Below are positions 16,208 through 23,127 of a stretch of 23,127 nucleotides of DNA, in pieces. The stretch covers positions 1 through 23,127 of the forward strand of contig DDBO01000027.1 of assembly GCA_002332755.1 (NCBI GenBank). The letters are read 5' to 3'. The notes below the pieces were generated by a model, which saw nothing but the letters and a program-made list of their open reading frames with translations, had not been told where the DNA came from and ran no database searches. The DNA comes from Bacteroidales bacterium UBA2030. GTDB taxonomy: Bacteria; Bacteroidota; Bacteroidia; Bacteroidales; TTA-H9. Numbering within the stretch: position 1 is the first letter of the stretch; the number at the start of each line of letters is the position of its first letter. Position numbers and translations under genes: made by a program.

Positions 16208-17095
16208 ATGAGAAAAATCAGTGTTTTTACAGTTTTGTTCGCGTTTGTGGCTATGCTAGGCATGGCAACTTTGTTAGCTTCTTGTGGAAAAGATGAACCC
16301 AAACCTGCGCCGGAGGCTTCCTTTTCTTTTAAGGCTACTGGTGATGGCCGTACCATTGAATTTACAAATGAATCGACCAATGCCACCAGTTACAATTGGG
16401 ACTTTGGGGATGGACAAACCTCAACTGAAGTAAATCCGGTGCACACCTATGCCGAATTCAAAGAATATACGGTGACGCTTACCGCAACCGGAGAAGGTGG
16501 TACTGATGTTTTCACTTACAAAATTACCATCGTGAAAACGAGTCCTGTTAAACTTGATGATGCTTCTTTCGACGATTGGGCGAATATCGATGTTGCCTTC
16601 CAATCTGTTGATAATAATGGTGGTATTCTTAACAAAGCTAAAGTAGACTACGATGCAGAAAACATATATTTCTACTTCGAAGTACAGGGTAATCTCACCG
16701 ATTCACTTTGGGTGGGTTGTTGGTTCGATTTGGATAACGACAGCCTGACAGGTTTCAAACCCTGGACTCATAAAGCCATCGGCGTCGATCTTTATGTTGA
16801 AGGTCAGCTGACAACGGCTGGTGGTGCCTCAATGTTTGAACACAGTGATCCCACCGGTGGACAAGGCTGGGGTTGGAACGATCTGGGGGCCTCCGATTTT
16901 GTGCTTTATGGCCATCATACCCAAGACGGTGCGGTTATTAAATTTGAGTTTGCTTTTAAACGCTTGAAACTTAATACCACAACAAAGACATTAGGCAATA
17001 AAGTGACTATGGCCATTACCCCTTACGTAAATTGGGAACCTTCCGGCTTCTTCCCTGCCTTAGGAGCTAAAGCTTTTGTTTTGAACATGCAATAG
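16208..17095 (+). CDS. Surface lipoprotein with PKD and CBM9-like domains (SusE/F-position protein)
   Basis: This 295-residue protein has a lipobox L-A-S-C (Cys26). A PKD domain follows (about 35-110; the WDFGDGQTS and HTYAEFKEYTVTLTA motifs are diagnostic). The C-terminal domain of about 180 residues (115-295) starts with DASFDDW and contains ENIYFYFEV, LDNDSLTG and WGWNDLG. It resembles CBM9-like/DOMON beta-sandwich modules, and two related copies occur in the T9SS protein downstream. Its position after susD is where Sus loci place auxiliary glycan-binding lipoproteins (SusE/SusF and functional equivalents). No catalytic motif is seen, so a surface binding role is the best reading. A strong terminator follows 36 nt after the stop. 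Confidence 0.82.
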   Translation: MRKISVFTVLFAFVAMLGMATLLASCGKDEPKPAPEASFSFKATGDGRTIEFTNESTNATSYNWDFGDGQTSTEVNPVHTYAEFKEYTVTLTATGEGGTDVFTYKITIVKTSPVKLDDASFDDWANIDVAFQSVDNNGGILNKAKVDYDAENIYFYFEVQGNLTDSLWVGCWFDLDNDSLTGFKPWTHKAIGVDLYVEGQLTTAGGASMFEHSDPTGGQGWGWNDLGASDFVLYGHHTQDGAVIKFEFAFKRLKLNTTTKTLGNKVTMAITPYVNWEPSGFFPALGAKAFVLNMQ

Positions 17096-17131
17096 TTCAA
17101 ATTTTGGTTAGTGCAATGATGGGTTAATCGC

Positions 17132-17174
17132 AGCAGGCTCTATGTATTCCTGAAATGCAGGAGCCTGCTTTTTC
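17132..17174 (+). terminator. Rho-independent terminator after the PKD lipoprotein gene
   Basis: A perfect 9-bp stem, AGCAGGCTC (17132-17140) pairing with GAGCCTGCT (17161-17169), encloses a 20-nt loop and runs straight into TTTTT (17169-17173). It lies only 36 nt before the next same-strand start, with no -7 box in between, so it may work as a partial terminator that lowers expression of the downstream gene. Confidence 0.8.
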
Positions 17175-17209
17175 CTTCATTTTCAATGTTAATGCACAAA
17201 AACAAGGAT

Positions 17210-20200
17210 ATGAAAAAAATATACGTCGCATTCCTCGTAACTTTTGTTCTAGCAGGTATACACCTGCAATCTCAGGTCAATTATATTTTCAAATCTTATT
17301 CACCTTTGGATGCCCCTGTGGCTAATCCAGAAAGGGGATTTTTCCATTTCACCTCTGTGAGATCGTCCAAAAGTTACAATCAGTTAGATGCCAGTAAGCT
17401 ATTAACCTACCGAAATGAAGGAATAACCCTGATTTTTCGAAATTTTATCCTCGACGGTCATGTTGATGAGTATTTACCTGCCTCTTTCCTTAAAGGCATG
17501 GAAACCGATTTCAGCCTGCTGAGACAATACGGACTGAAGGCTGTCATTCGTTTTTGTTATACCGAAAAATCTGACCCTCCTTACGGTGATGCTACTTTGG
17601 AGTGGATGCTCAAGCATATTCAACAACTTGAGCCCATTTTAAGAAACAACAGTGATGTAATATTTGTGGTGCAAGCGGGTTTTATTGGTGCCTGGGGCGA
17701 GTGGTATTATACTGATCATTTTGCCTCGTCTCCCGGAGTTATTTTGCCCCAGCATTGGGAAATGCGCAAACAACTGGTTAATGCTTTGCTTAATGCCCTC
17801 CCCGAATACAGGCAGGTAGAACTGCGTACTCCCGTGTATAAATGGAAAATGCTTGATAACGATACTACCCCTGTTAGTGTAGAGATTGCCTATTCCGCCA
17901 CACCCAAAGCCAGGCTGGGTCATCACAACGATTGTTTCCTGGCCAGCCCTGATGATGTAGGGACATATCAGAATATCCCGGTTGAAAAAAACTACCTTGA
18001 AAGAGACTCTCGTTTTACAAGCGTAACAGGAGAAACTTGTGGGGTTTGTTCTCCTTGTTCCGATTGTTCTAATACCCTCGCTGAAATGGCCAGATTCCAT
18101 TGGTCGGCTATTAATCTCGATTATCATCCTTCAGTAATCAATGGATGGAAAGCACAAGGCTGCTTCCAAACCATAGATAAAAAATTAGGCTATCATTATA
18201 GGCTTATAAATTCAGAAATTCAGGAAAAAGCAAGGCCGGGTGGAGCTTTAAACATAAGATTGAAACTTATAAATGAAGGGTTCAGCAATCCGGTAAATCC
18301 ACACAAGGTTTATATGGTATTAAGAAATAAAAACACAGGGAATATCTATTCGTTGAATGTTCCTGGTGATTTAAGATTATGGCTGCTTAATGATACTATC
18401 AGCTTAAACCTGGCGGCTGGACTGCCCTCCCAAATACCAACAGGGGACTATGAAGTCTTACTGAATATGCCTGATTTTGATCTTTCCCTGCGCGAGAATC
18501 CGTTGTTTTCGATTCGCATGGCAAATGTAGATACATGGGAAGCTTCCACTGGTTTTAATAATTTATTCACAAGCGTTGATGTTGTCAACGATGCTTCCTT
18601 ACCGGAATATTACGGTGACCAATTTTTCGCCATGCACACCTTTGAAATTCCTGGTGATCTGAAGTTTAAGACAGATGGTTCGTGCAACGAATGGGAATCC
18701 ATTGAGCCCATTTTTCAATCCTCCTCATCACACACACAATTCAAAGCTTTTTTCGATAACGATTCCCTTCATATTTATATCAGTTCACCGGAGAATATCA
18801 ATCAAGTTCAGGTGTTTTTAGATGCCGATAACAATATTGCCACGGGTTACAACTCGTGGCCATGGGCTGTAAATGGCTCAGATTTTTTGTTTGAAAATGG
18901 CCTGATGTATGTTCATCAAGGAGCATCGAATGAATGGAATTGGAATTTACTGGGGCCCGCACCCTTCGCCCTTGCGGATACCATTGCTGAAATAGCGTTG
19001 CCGGCTTCATGGGTTGGCTTTGAACAAGATAAGGAAATTTCAATAGGGGTGATGCTCAACGGTCAATTGCCTATACCCTTACCTTCAGCTCCATTTTTAA
19101 AAATGAAACTGCAACTTAATTCCATCCCCGAGATTCGCTGGGTTGCCGGTCCTTCGCAGATTACCTTGTATTGGCAGGCTAGCCGTATAAATCGTTCTGT
19201 TACTGTGGTTGAAAGAGCTGAGGGTGAAGGAGATTTTCAGGTAATTGCCCGTTTGGCATCCGACAAAATGGCTTTCAGCGATAAAAACCTGGATTCTACA
19301 AAAGTTTATCGATATTCAGTTTACAGGCTGACAGATGATAATTTTTCTCAAAAGAAATCAACAGCCAGTGTCAGACCCAATCAGCCTGCCGATGAATTTA
19401 TCGCCATGCGTTGCGATGGCCTGCTTACCGACTGGACTGTGCTGGAACCCCAGGCCACTTCTTTTAATAATGGGACTTCTGCTCTGACAATGGTCAATTT
19501 TGGAGATTCACTTTTTATTTCTTTACGCAGCCTCTCATTTCCCCCCCATCTGAAAATTTTCATGGACAGCGATTTGGATGCTTCCACAGGACTAAGCAAC
19601 CCATATACTCAACAAGCAGGGTGTGACTATCAGATTTCGGGAGATTCTTTACTGAAGGCCGGGGCTGGTGAATGGTCTTTTATAAAAAAAATTATACTTA
19701 AGGCCAAAGATGGATTCACAGAACTTTCCATTAACCTGTCTGATATTCAGCTTCTCAGCGTTCCTTCTGTGAAATTCTCCGGCGTATTGAATCATCAACA
19801 GCCAATCCCAGAGAATATCGCTTATACTTGGTTTTATAAGTTCATTCAGCCTGGCATTCCTGCTCATTTTGCTGTAAAAAATTCTCAGGCCAATCCTACT
19901 TCAAAAATTATCTTAGAGTGGAATACCCGCAACGATGCTGAGGGGTACATTATTGAACGATCCGTTGATGATCTGGAGCATTTTACAAGAATTGCCCGCC
20001 TGGCTCCCACCGTCTCATACTATCATGATAATAATGTGGATACACTGCATTATTATTACTATCGCATTTTTGCTTTTAACGGGCAACAACGTTCAGAATA
20101 TTCGGCAGTGTTGGGGGGGCGTCCGGGCCAGATAGCCGAGGGAGTTGCTGAAAATTGTAAACTGAATGCTATGATTACTATTGCCCCTAATCCTGCTAGG

Positions 20201-20422
20201 GACAGGATTAGGGTTAATATAAACTGTACTCGCCCTGCAGAAAATGCCAAACTCCAACTTCTCAGTCCCAGTGGGACAATTGTTTACGAAAAGCGGCTGA
20301 GCAGACTGGCAGGAGAGACAGATCACCTGCTGTTACTCAATGGAATAAGGAGTGGGGTTTACCTCCTCCGTTTCGAAGCCGACAACTATACCCCGAATAC
20401 TTTTAAAGTGTTCATTCAGTAA
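17210..20422 (+). CDS. T9SS-exported multidomain protein: DUF4874/DUF4832, two CBM9-like + FnIII modules, C-terminal sorting domain
   Basis: The chosen start (ATG 17210, MKKIYVAFL, after ACAAGGAT) gives 1070 residues with a signal peptide to about residue 21; an in-frame ATG at 17186 precedes it without signal character. Residues 30-195 (NPERGFF, then GFIGAWGEWYY at 157-167) resemble DUF4874. Residues 200-440 (LGHHNDCFL, GETCGVC, WSAINLDYH, GYHYRL) resemble DUF4832; together they look like a TIM-barrel, hydrolase-like unit with Glu164 a possible catalytic residue. Two repeats of CBM9-like module plus fibronectin-III-like module follow (470-724 and 727-970), then a T9SS type-A sorting domain (about 985-1070: IAPNPARDRIRV, SGVYLLRF). 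It is probably a secreted or surface glycan-degrading enzyme of this locus; activity is unproven. Confidence 0.8.
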   Translation: MKKIYVAFLVTFVLAGIHLQSQVNYIFKSYSPLDAPVANPERGFFHFTSVRSSKSYNQLDASKLLTYRNEGITLIFRNFILDGHVDEYLPASFLKGMETDFSLLRQYGLKAVIRFCYTEKSDPPYGDATLEWMLKHIQQLEPILRNNSDVIFVVQAGFIGAWGEWYYTDHFASSPGVILPQHWEMRKQLVNALLNALPEYRQVELRTPVYKWKMLDNDTTPVSVEIAYSATPKARLGHHNDCFLASPDDVGTYQNIPVEKNYLERDSRFTSVTGETCGVCSPCSDCSNTLAEMARFHWSAINLDYHPSVINGWKAQGCFQTIDKKLGYHYRLINSEIQEKARPGGALNIRLKLINEGFSNPVNPHKVYMVLRNKNTGNIYSLNVPGDLRLWLLNDTISLNLAAGLPSQIPTGDYEVLLNMPDFDLSLRENPLFSIRMANVDTWEASTGFNNLFTSVDVVNDASLPEYYGDQFFAMHTFEIPGDLKFKTDGSCNEWESIEPIFQSSSSHTQFKAFFDNDSLHIYISSPENINQVQVFLDADNNIATGYNSWPWAVNGSDFLFENGLMYVHQGASNEWNWNLLGPAPFALADTIAEIALPASWVGFEQDKEISIGVMLNGQLPIPLPSAPFLKMKLQLNSIPEIRWVAGPSQITLYWQASRINRSVTVVERAEGEGDFQVIARLASDKMAFSDKNLDSTKVYRYSVYRLTDDNFSQKKSTASVRPNQPADEFIAMRCDGLLTDWTVLEPQATSFNNGTSALTMVNFGDSLFISLRSLSFPPHLKIFMDSDLDASTGLSNPYTQQAGCDYQISGDSLLKAGAGEWSFIKKIILKAKDGFTELSINLSDIQLLSVPSVKFSGVLNHQQPIPENIAYTWFYKFIQPGIPAHFAVKNSQANPTSKIILEWNTRNDAEGYIIERSVDDLEHFTRIARLAPTVSYYHDNNVDTLHYYYYRIFAFNGQQRSEYSAVLGGRPGQIAEGVAENCKLNAMITIAPNPARDRIRVNINCTRPAENAKLQLLSPSGTIVYEKRLSRLAGETDHLLLLNGIRSGVYLLRFEADNYTPNTFKVFIQ

Positions 20423-20849
20423 TAGCCTCGGGTTTCCTTCTTTTCTTTACAAGATAAAATCCCAGCCAGGCCATGGGTAAATAGGCTATTACTAAGTCTG
20501 TTATACTGAACCATAGAGGGGAAGGTAAAATTTTAATGTTTAAAATACCTCCCATCATAAAGAATACTCCTATTAAAAGAGGAGCAATTGGCTTCAGGGG
20601 CTTTTTAGCCAAAAGGGCAGTCAATATTGCCCCTGCGAGGGTACCGATAGCATGAGCCAAAAAAGGCATCAGGAAATGTATAGGTTTTAGCAATGGAATA
20701 GCTTGCTTTAATCCTTCTTCAGTGGTCATGTCGAGACCTGCAGGCGGGGGGATGATATGCGGGCCGATCCATACCAGGCCCATATTAACAAGGCTTCCTA
20801 ATATGATGCCGGCTATAACCGCAGCGAAATTGATTAAAAAAGTTTTCAT
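20412..20849 (-). CDS. Small four-helix membrane protein of unknown function
   Basis: The 145-residue product is strongly hydrophobic, with about four predicted membrane helices (roughly 5-27, 58-78, 84-105 and 113-133) and a basic C-terminus (VKKRRKPEAITE). The first loop has a Pro-rich stretch (GPHIIPPPAG). I do not recognise a named family. The gene converges on the T9SS protein gene and their stop-codon regions overlap by 11 bp, so antisense interference at the 3' ends is possible. It does not look connected to the sugar locus. Confidence 0.7.
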   Translation of the reverse strand: MKTFLINFAAVIAGIILGSLVNMGLVWIGPHIIPPPAGLDMTTEEGLKQAIPLLKPIHFLMPFLAHAIGTLAGAILTALLAKKPLKPIAPLLIGVFFMMGGILNIKILPSPLWFSITDLVIAYLPMAWLGFYLVKKRRKPEAITE

Positions 20850-21023
20850 GTCTAGGTTTTTTTTGTTGAGTATTAATTTATAATGATTTCTGAAATTTTA
20901 TGGAACTCCCATAGATTAAAGTGAGCGAGGTTTAAAAATGGGGCAATATATTTCATGAAATTTATTGGGTTTATCGAAAGTACATATTGGTTCAGATTAA
21001 AAATGAGTGACAAACCTAATAAA

Positions 21024-21047
21024 AAAACGGGGATTTGTCCCCGTTTT
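21024..21047 (-). terminator. Perfect hairpin, probable terminator for the SlyD-like gene
   Basis: AAAACGGGGA (21024-21033) pairs over ten bases with TCCCCGTTTT (21038-21047) around a TTTG loop. Read on the minus strand it is followed by a run of Ts (the A-tract 21021-21027), so it fits best as the terminator of the minus-strand isomerase gene about 170 nt upstream. On the plus strand the T-run is only four bases. Confidence 0.65.
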
Positions 21048-21064
21048 CATAAATTTGCGGTTAA

Positions 21065-21217
21065 ATGGATAACGAACAAATTTCACGCATTCTGAAAACC
21101 ATTGCCGTATTTTTAATAATACTGGCGGTTTTAGTTGTGCTATATTTTGTTATTACATTTATAGCAGGTGTGCCTTCCGAATGGGAGCCAAGAACGCCTG
21201 AAATAATTGGGGATTAA
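21065..21217 (+). CDS. 50-residue single-pass membrane miniprotein
   Basis: An ATG-to-TAA frame encodes 50 residues: a short charged N-terminus (MDNEQISRILK), one strong hydrophobic helix (about 12-35, containing LIILAVLVVLYFVI) and an acidic, Pro-containing tail ending in GD. The stop is one base from the stop of the convergent SlyD-like gene. A TAAATTTG box (21050-21057) just ahead resembles a -7 element, but no -33 box is seen at the right distance. The organised layout (charged, hydrophobic, acidic) suggests a real small membrane protein; function unknown. Confidence 0.5.
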   Translation: MDNEQISRILKTIAVFLIILAVLVVLYFVITFIAGVPSEWEPRTPEIIGD

Positions 21218-21218
21218 C

Positions 21219-21722
21219 TCAGTGTTGATGACCGTGTGGGCCATGAACATGTCCGTGAGCCAGTTCATCAGGGGTGGCATTACGAACATCAAGGATAGTA
21301 CCGGTGAAGTATAAAGTTTTTCCGGCCAGGGGATGGTTGAAGTCCATTTTGACGGAGTTTTCTCCCACGCGCATCACGCGTCCCTCGTAACGGTTACCCT
21401 GTTGGTCCATCATGGGGATAATATTGCCTTCGAAAAGCATTTGTTCTCCTTCAGGACTCTGGCGGAAAATGTTGATGTCAAGGTCAACGATAGATTCAGG
21501 ATCGAATTCACCGTAACCCTGTTCAGGGGTAAGGGTAAAAGTATACGTGGAACCTTTTTCAAGTCCCATTAAATGTTCTTCAAATGCGGGCAACAGTTGA
21601 CCATTGCCGTAAATGAATTCAAGGGGATTTTCCTGGTCTGCCACCTGGATGATTTCTCCTTCGGCATTGTCAGCCTTCAAAATGTAGGTAAGGCTTACGA
21701 CGGTGTCATTTGCAATTTTCAT
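21219..21722 (-). CDS. SlyD-like FKBP-type peptidyl-prolyl isomerase with His-rich tail
   Basis: This 167-residue protein has the SlyD architecture: an FKBP domain split by an insert-in-flap chaperone domain. NPLEFIYGNGQLLPAFEEHLMGLEKG (by pattern, residues 32-57) and TLTPEQGYGEFDP (63-75) lead into the flap insert (about 76-128). DFNHPLAGKTLYF (127-139) completes the FKBP fold. The C-terminus HGHVHGPHGHQH (156-167) contains six histidines and resembles the Ni/Zn-binding tails of SlyD proteins. Such enzymes catalyse prolyl isomerisation, assist folding and can deliver nickel. There is no signal peptide, so it is cytoplasmic. A hairpin following the sucC gene separates it from sucC. Confidence 0.92.
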   Translation of the reverse strand: MKIANDTVVSLTYILKADNAEGEIIQVADQENPLEFIYGNGQLLPAFEEHLMGLEKGSTYTFTLTPEQGYGEFDPESIVDLDINIFRQSPEGEQMLFEGNIIPMMDQQGNRYEGRVMRVGENSVKMDFNHPLAGKTLYFTGTILDVRNATPDELAHGHVHGPHGHQH

Positions 21723-21723
21723 G

Positions 21724-21753
21724 AGTGAATAAAACTATTTAAAGTGAATAAAA
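21724..21753. repeat. 11-bp direct repeat upstream of the SlyD-like gene
   Basis: AGTGAATAAAA occurs at 21724-21734 and again at 21743-21753, starts 19 bp apart, directly before the isomerase start codon (minus strand ATG at 21722). It could be an operator for metal- or stress-responsive control or a chance duplication in AT-rich leader DNA. Confidence 0.4.
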
Positions 21754-21762
21754 AATGCCGGG

Positions 21763-21782
21763 CAGCAGGCGTACACCTGCTG
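21763..21782 (-). terminator. Hairpin after sucC, probable terminator
   Basis: CAGCAGG (21763-21769) pairs with CCTGCTG (21776-21782) around a six-base loop, 41 nt beyond the sucC stop. On the minus strand a T-run (A-tract 21750-21755) follows seven bases later, so it is a moderately good terminator between sucC and the SlyD-like gene. Confidence 0.5.
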
Positions 21783-21822
21783 ACTCGACATATTGAATAA
21801 CGTTTACTGTGAATATCAAATG

Positions 21823-23016
21823 TTAGTTTTTTAAGACTTGGGTTACGAGTTCTGCGGCATCTTTGAGCTGAACGGCCGACATTACCCGTAGTCCGCTCTG
21901 ATTGATGAGTTGTGCTCCTTCTTCGGCATTGGTGCCTTGCAGACGCACGATAATGGGAACGCTAATTTCACCAATATTTTTATAAGCATCAACAATGCCT
22001 TGAGCTACGCGGTCGCAGCGGACAATGCCTCCAAAAATATTTACCAGTATGGCTTTTACGTTAGGATCTTTTAGAATAATACGGAAAGCTTGTTCAACCC
22101 TGTTGGCATCAGCAGTTCCTCCAACATCCAGAAAGTTAGCAGGTGCTCCACCCGACATTTTAATCATATCCATCGTTGCCATTGCCAGACCAGCGCCGTT
22201 GACCATGCAGCCAACGTTACCATCGAGTTTTACATAATTAAGCTTGTAGTTTCCAGCTTCCACTTCTGTGGGATCTTCCTCATCGAGGTCGCGCATCTCT
22301 ACGATTTCGGGATGGCGGAACAGGGCATTGTTGTCGATCACTACCTTACTGTCGGCGGCGAAGATTTTGCCATCGGCAGCCTTAATTACAGGGTTTATTT
22401 CAAACAGGGAAGCATCGCTGGCCATGTAGGCTTTATACAGGGCATCCACAAATTTTACCATGTATTTAAATGAATCACCCGAAAGTCCTAAATTAAAAGC
22501 AATTCGCCTGGCCTGGAATGCCTGAAGTCCTACCCGGGGGTCTATTTCTTCTGTAAAAATCTGATCGGGAGTTTCTTCAGCCACCGCTTCTATGTCCATT
22601 CCTCCTCTGGGAGAATACATAATCATGTTGCGGCCTTTCTGACGGTTGAGCAACACGCTCATATAAAATTCCAATACAGGCTCGGGACCGGGATAATAGA
22701 TATTTTGCTCTATCAATACTTTTTTCACAAGCTTGCCTTCAGGAGGTGTCTGCGGAGTGCGTAGCATCATTCCAATAATTTGGCTTGCATACAACTCAAC
22801 TTCCTCCAGAGTCTTTGCTATTTTAACGCCACCACCTTTGCCACGGCCTCCGGCGTGTATTTGTGCTTTAACAGCCCATTTCTCAGTTCCTGTACGTTCT
22901 TTAAGCGTCCGGGCTGCCTCGACGGCTTCTTGTGCATTGTAGGCAACTATACCCTCAGGAACGGATACTCCATACTTGCGCAATATGGATTTTCCCTGAA
23001 ATTCGTGCAGATTCAT
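21823..23016 (-). CDS. sucC: Succinate-CoA ligase (ADP-forming), beta subunit
   Basis: The 397-residue product from ATG 23016 starts MNLHEFQGK as is standard for SucC; an upstream in-frame ATG at 23073 lies before the promoter -7 box and is rejected. It has the ATP-grasp domain (AQIHAGGRGKGGGVK, 51-65; FEINPVI), the MVNGAGLAMATMDMIK segment, FLDVGGTAD and the C-terminal CoA-ligase motif NIFGGIVRCDRVA. Together with the alpha subunit (SucD, not in this window) it converts succinyl-CoA to succinate with ATP or GTP formation in the citric acid cycle. It belongs to core metabolism and is unrelated to the sugar locus. Confidence 0.97.
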   Translation of the reverse strand: MNLHEFQGKSILRKYGVSVPEGIVAYNAQEAVEAARTLKERTGTEKWAVKAQIHAGGRGKGGGVKIAKTLEEVELYASQIIGMMLRTPQTPPEGKLVKKVLIEQNIYYPGPEPVLEFYMSVLLNRQKGRNMIMYSPRGGMDIEAVAEETPDQIFTEEIDPRVGLQAFQARRIAFNLGLSGDSFKYMVKFVDALYKAYMASDASLFEINPVIKAADGKIFAADSKVVIDNNALFRHPEIVEMRDLDEEDPTEVEAGNYKLNYVKLDGNVGCMVNGAGLAMATMDMIKMSGGAPANFLDVGGTADANRVEQAFRIILKDPNVKAILVNIFGGIVRCDRVAQGIVDAYKNIGEISVPIIVRLQGTNAEEGAQLINQSGLRVMSAVQLKDAAELVTQVLKN

Positions 23017-23045
23017 AAAATGAACATATCTTTGTTTTGAATGGC

Positions 23046-23074
23046 CAAAGGTAGCAATTCTTTCCTTATCCAAA
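23046..23074 (-). promoter_or_regulatory. Promoter of sucC
   Basis: On the minus strand TTTG (23074-23071) is followed after 17 nt by TACCTTTG (23053-23046), an exact -7 match. It ends 29 nt before the sucC ATG at 23016 and excludes the longer reading frame starting at 23073. The remaining bases to the window edge show no gene. Confidence 0.6.
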
Positions 23075-23127
23075 CGTTTATTCCCTTATGTTAGTTCATC
23101 GGGCTTGCCAGTAAATCTAAGATTTCA

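Noticed and set aside
14639..17218. 16-bp identity (ACAAGGATATGAAAAA) at the starts of susD and the T9SS gene as a repeat element
   Set aside because: It is explained by a shared ribosome-binding context and the common MKK start; it does not extend further.
17639..18127. 162-residue open frame on the minus strand inside the T9SS gene
   Set aside because: It is fully antisense to a well-supported coding frame and shows no recognisable domain or start signals.
21011..21018. TAGGTTTG on the minus strand as promoter of the 145-residue membrane protein
   Set aside because: It matches the -7 box but lacks a -33 partner and lies about 160 nt from the start codon.
21050..21057. TAAATTTG as a promoter for a leaderless miniprotein mRNA
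   Set aside because: No TTG/TTTG lies 17-23 nt upstream; that position is occupied by the hairpin, so the match alone is too weak to annotate.
22090..22473. 127-residue plus-strand open frame inside sucC
   Set aside because: Antisense to a highly conserved enzyme gene, with no domain or promoter.
23017..23073. In-frame ATG extending sucC by 19 residues
   Set aside because: SucC proteins begin MNLHEFQGK, and a good promoter (23046-23074) overlaps the extension.

Overview
The window looks like part of a Bacteroidota (Bacteroidetes) chromosome, probably from a Bacteroidales-like lineage. The evidence is a SusC/SusD pair, several lipoproteins with Bacteroidetes-style lipoboxes, a protein with a C-terminal type IX secretion (T9SS) sorting domain, and promoters that fit the Bacteroidetes pattern (-33 TTTG, about 17-21 nt, -7 TAnnTTTG) upstream of at least five genes. 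No rRNA, tRNA, CRISPR array or insertion sequence was seen.

Layout. (1) 1-2006, plus strand: the tail of a TPR protein, a TPR lipoprotein and an aldose 1-epimerase (galM). (2) 2015-3785, minus strand: a DMT/EamA transporter and a DeoR-family repressor, each with its own promoter. (3) 4090-11504, plus strand: a tightly packed operon of agaS, kbaZ-type and kbaY-type tagatose-bisphosphate aldolase subunits, a PfkB-family kinase, an exported amidohydrolase and a lipoprotein glycoside hydrolase of clan GH-D (GH36-like). (4) 11638-17095, plus strand: susC, susD and a PKD + CBM9-like lipoprotein, ending in a strong terminator. (5) 17210-20422, plus strand: a 1070-residue multidomain T9SS cargo protein with DUF4874/DUF4832-type N-terminal domains. 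(6) 20412-23016: mostly minus-strand genes (a small membrane protein, a SlyD-like isomerase with a His-rich tail, and sucC) plus a 50-residue plus-strand membrane miniprotein.

How the genes may work together. Regions 2-5 read as a polysaccharide utilization locus joined to the cytoplasmic amino-sugar branch of the tagatose pathway: galactosamine-6-P -> tagatose-6-P (AgaS) -> tagatose-1,6-bisphosphate (kinase) -> triose phosphates (KbaY/KbaZ). The outer-membrane and periplasmic parts (SusCD, GH36-like enzyme, amidohydrolase, surface PKD/CBM9 protein, T9SS protein) would capture and cut an alpha-linked galactosamine- or N-acetylgalactosamine-containing glycan. The substrate is inferred from AgaS and the aldolase pair and is not proven. 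No obvious GalNAc-6-P deacetylase or dedicated inner-membrane sugar permease is present, and only one sugar kinase.

The most striking non-coding signal is a direct-repeat motif (AAAAAyTTnC followed by AAAAACTT) at the promoters of the DeoR-family gene, of agaS and of susC. It is a good candidate for the operator through which this repressor controls both the catabolic operon and the uptake operon.
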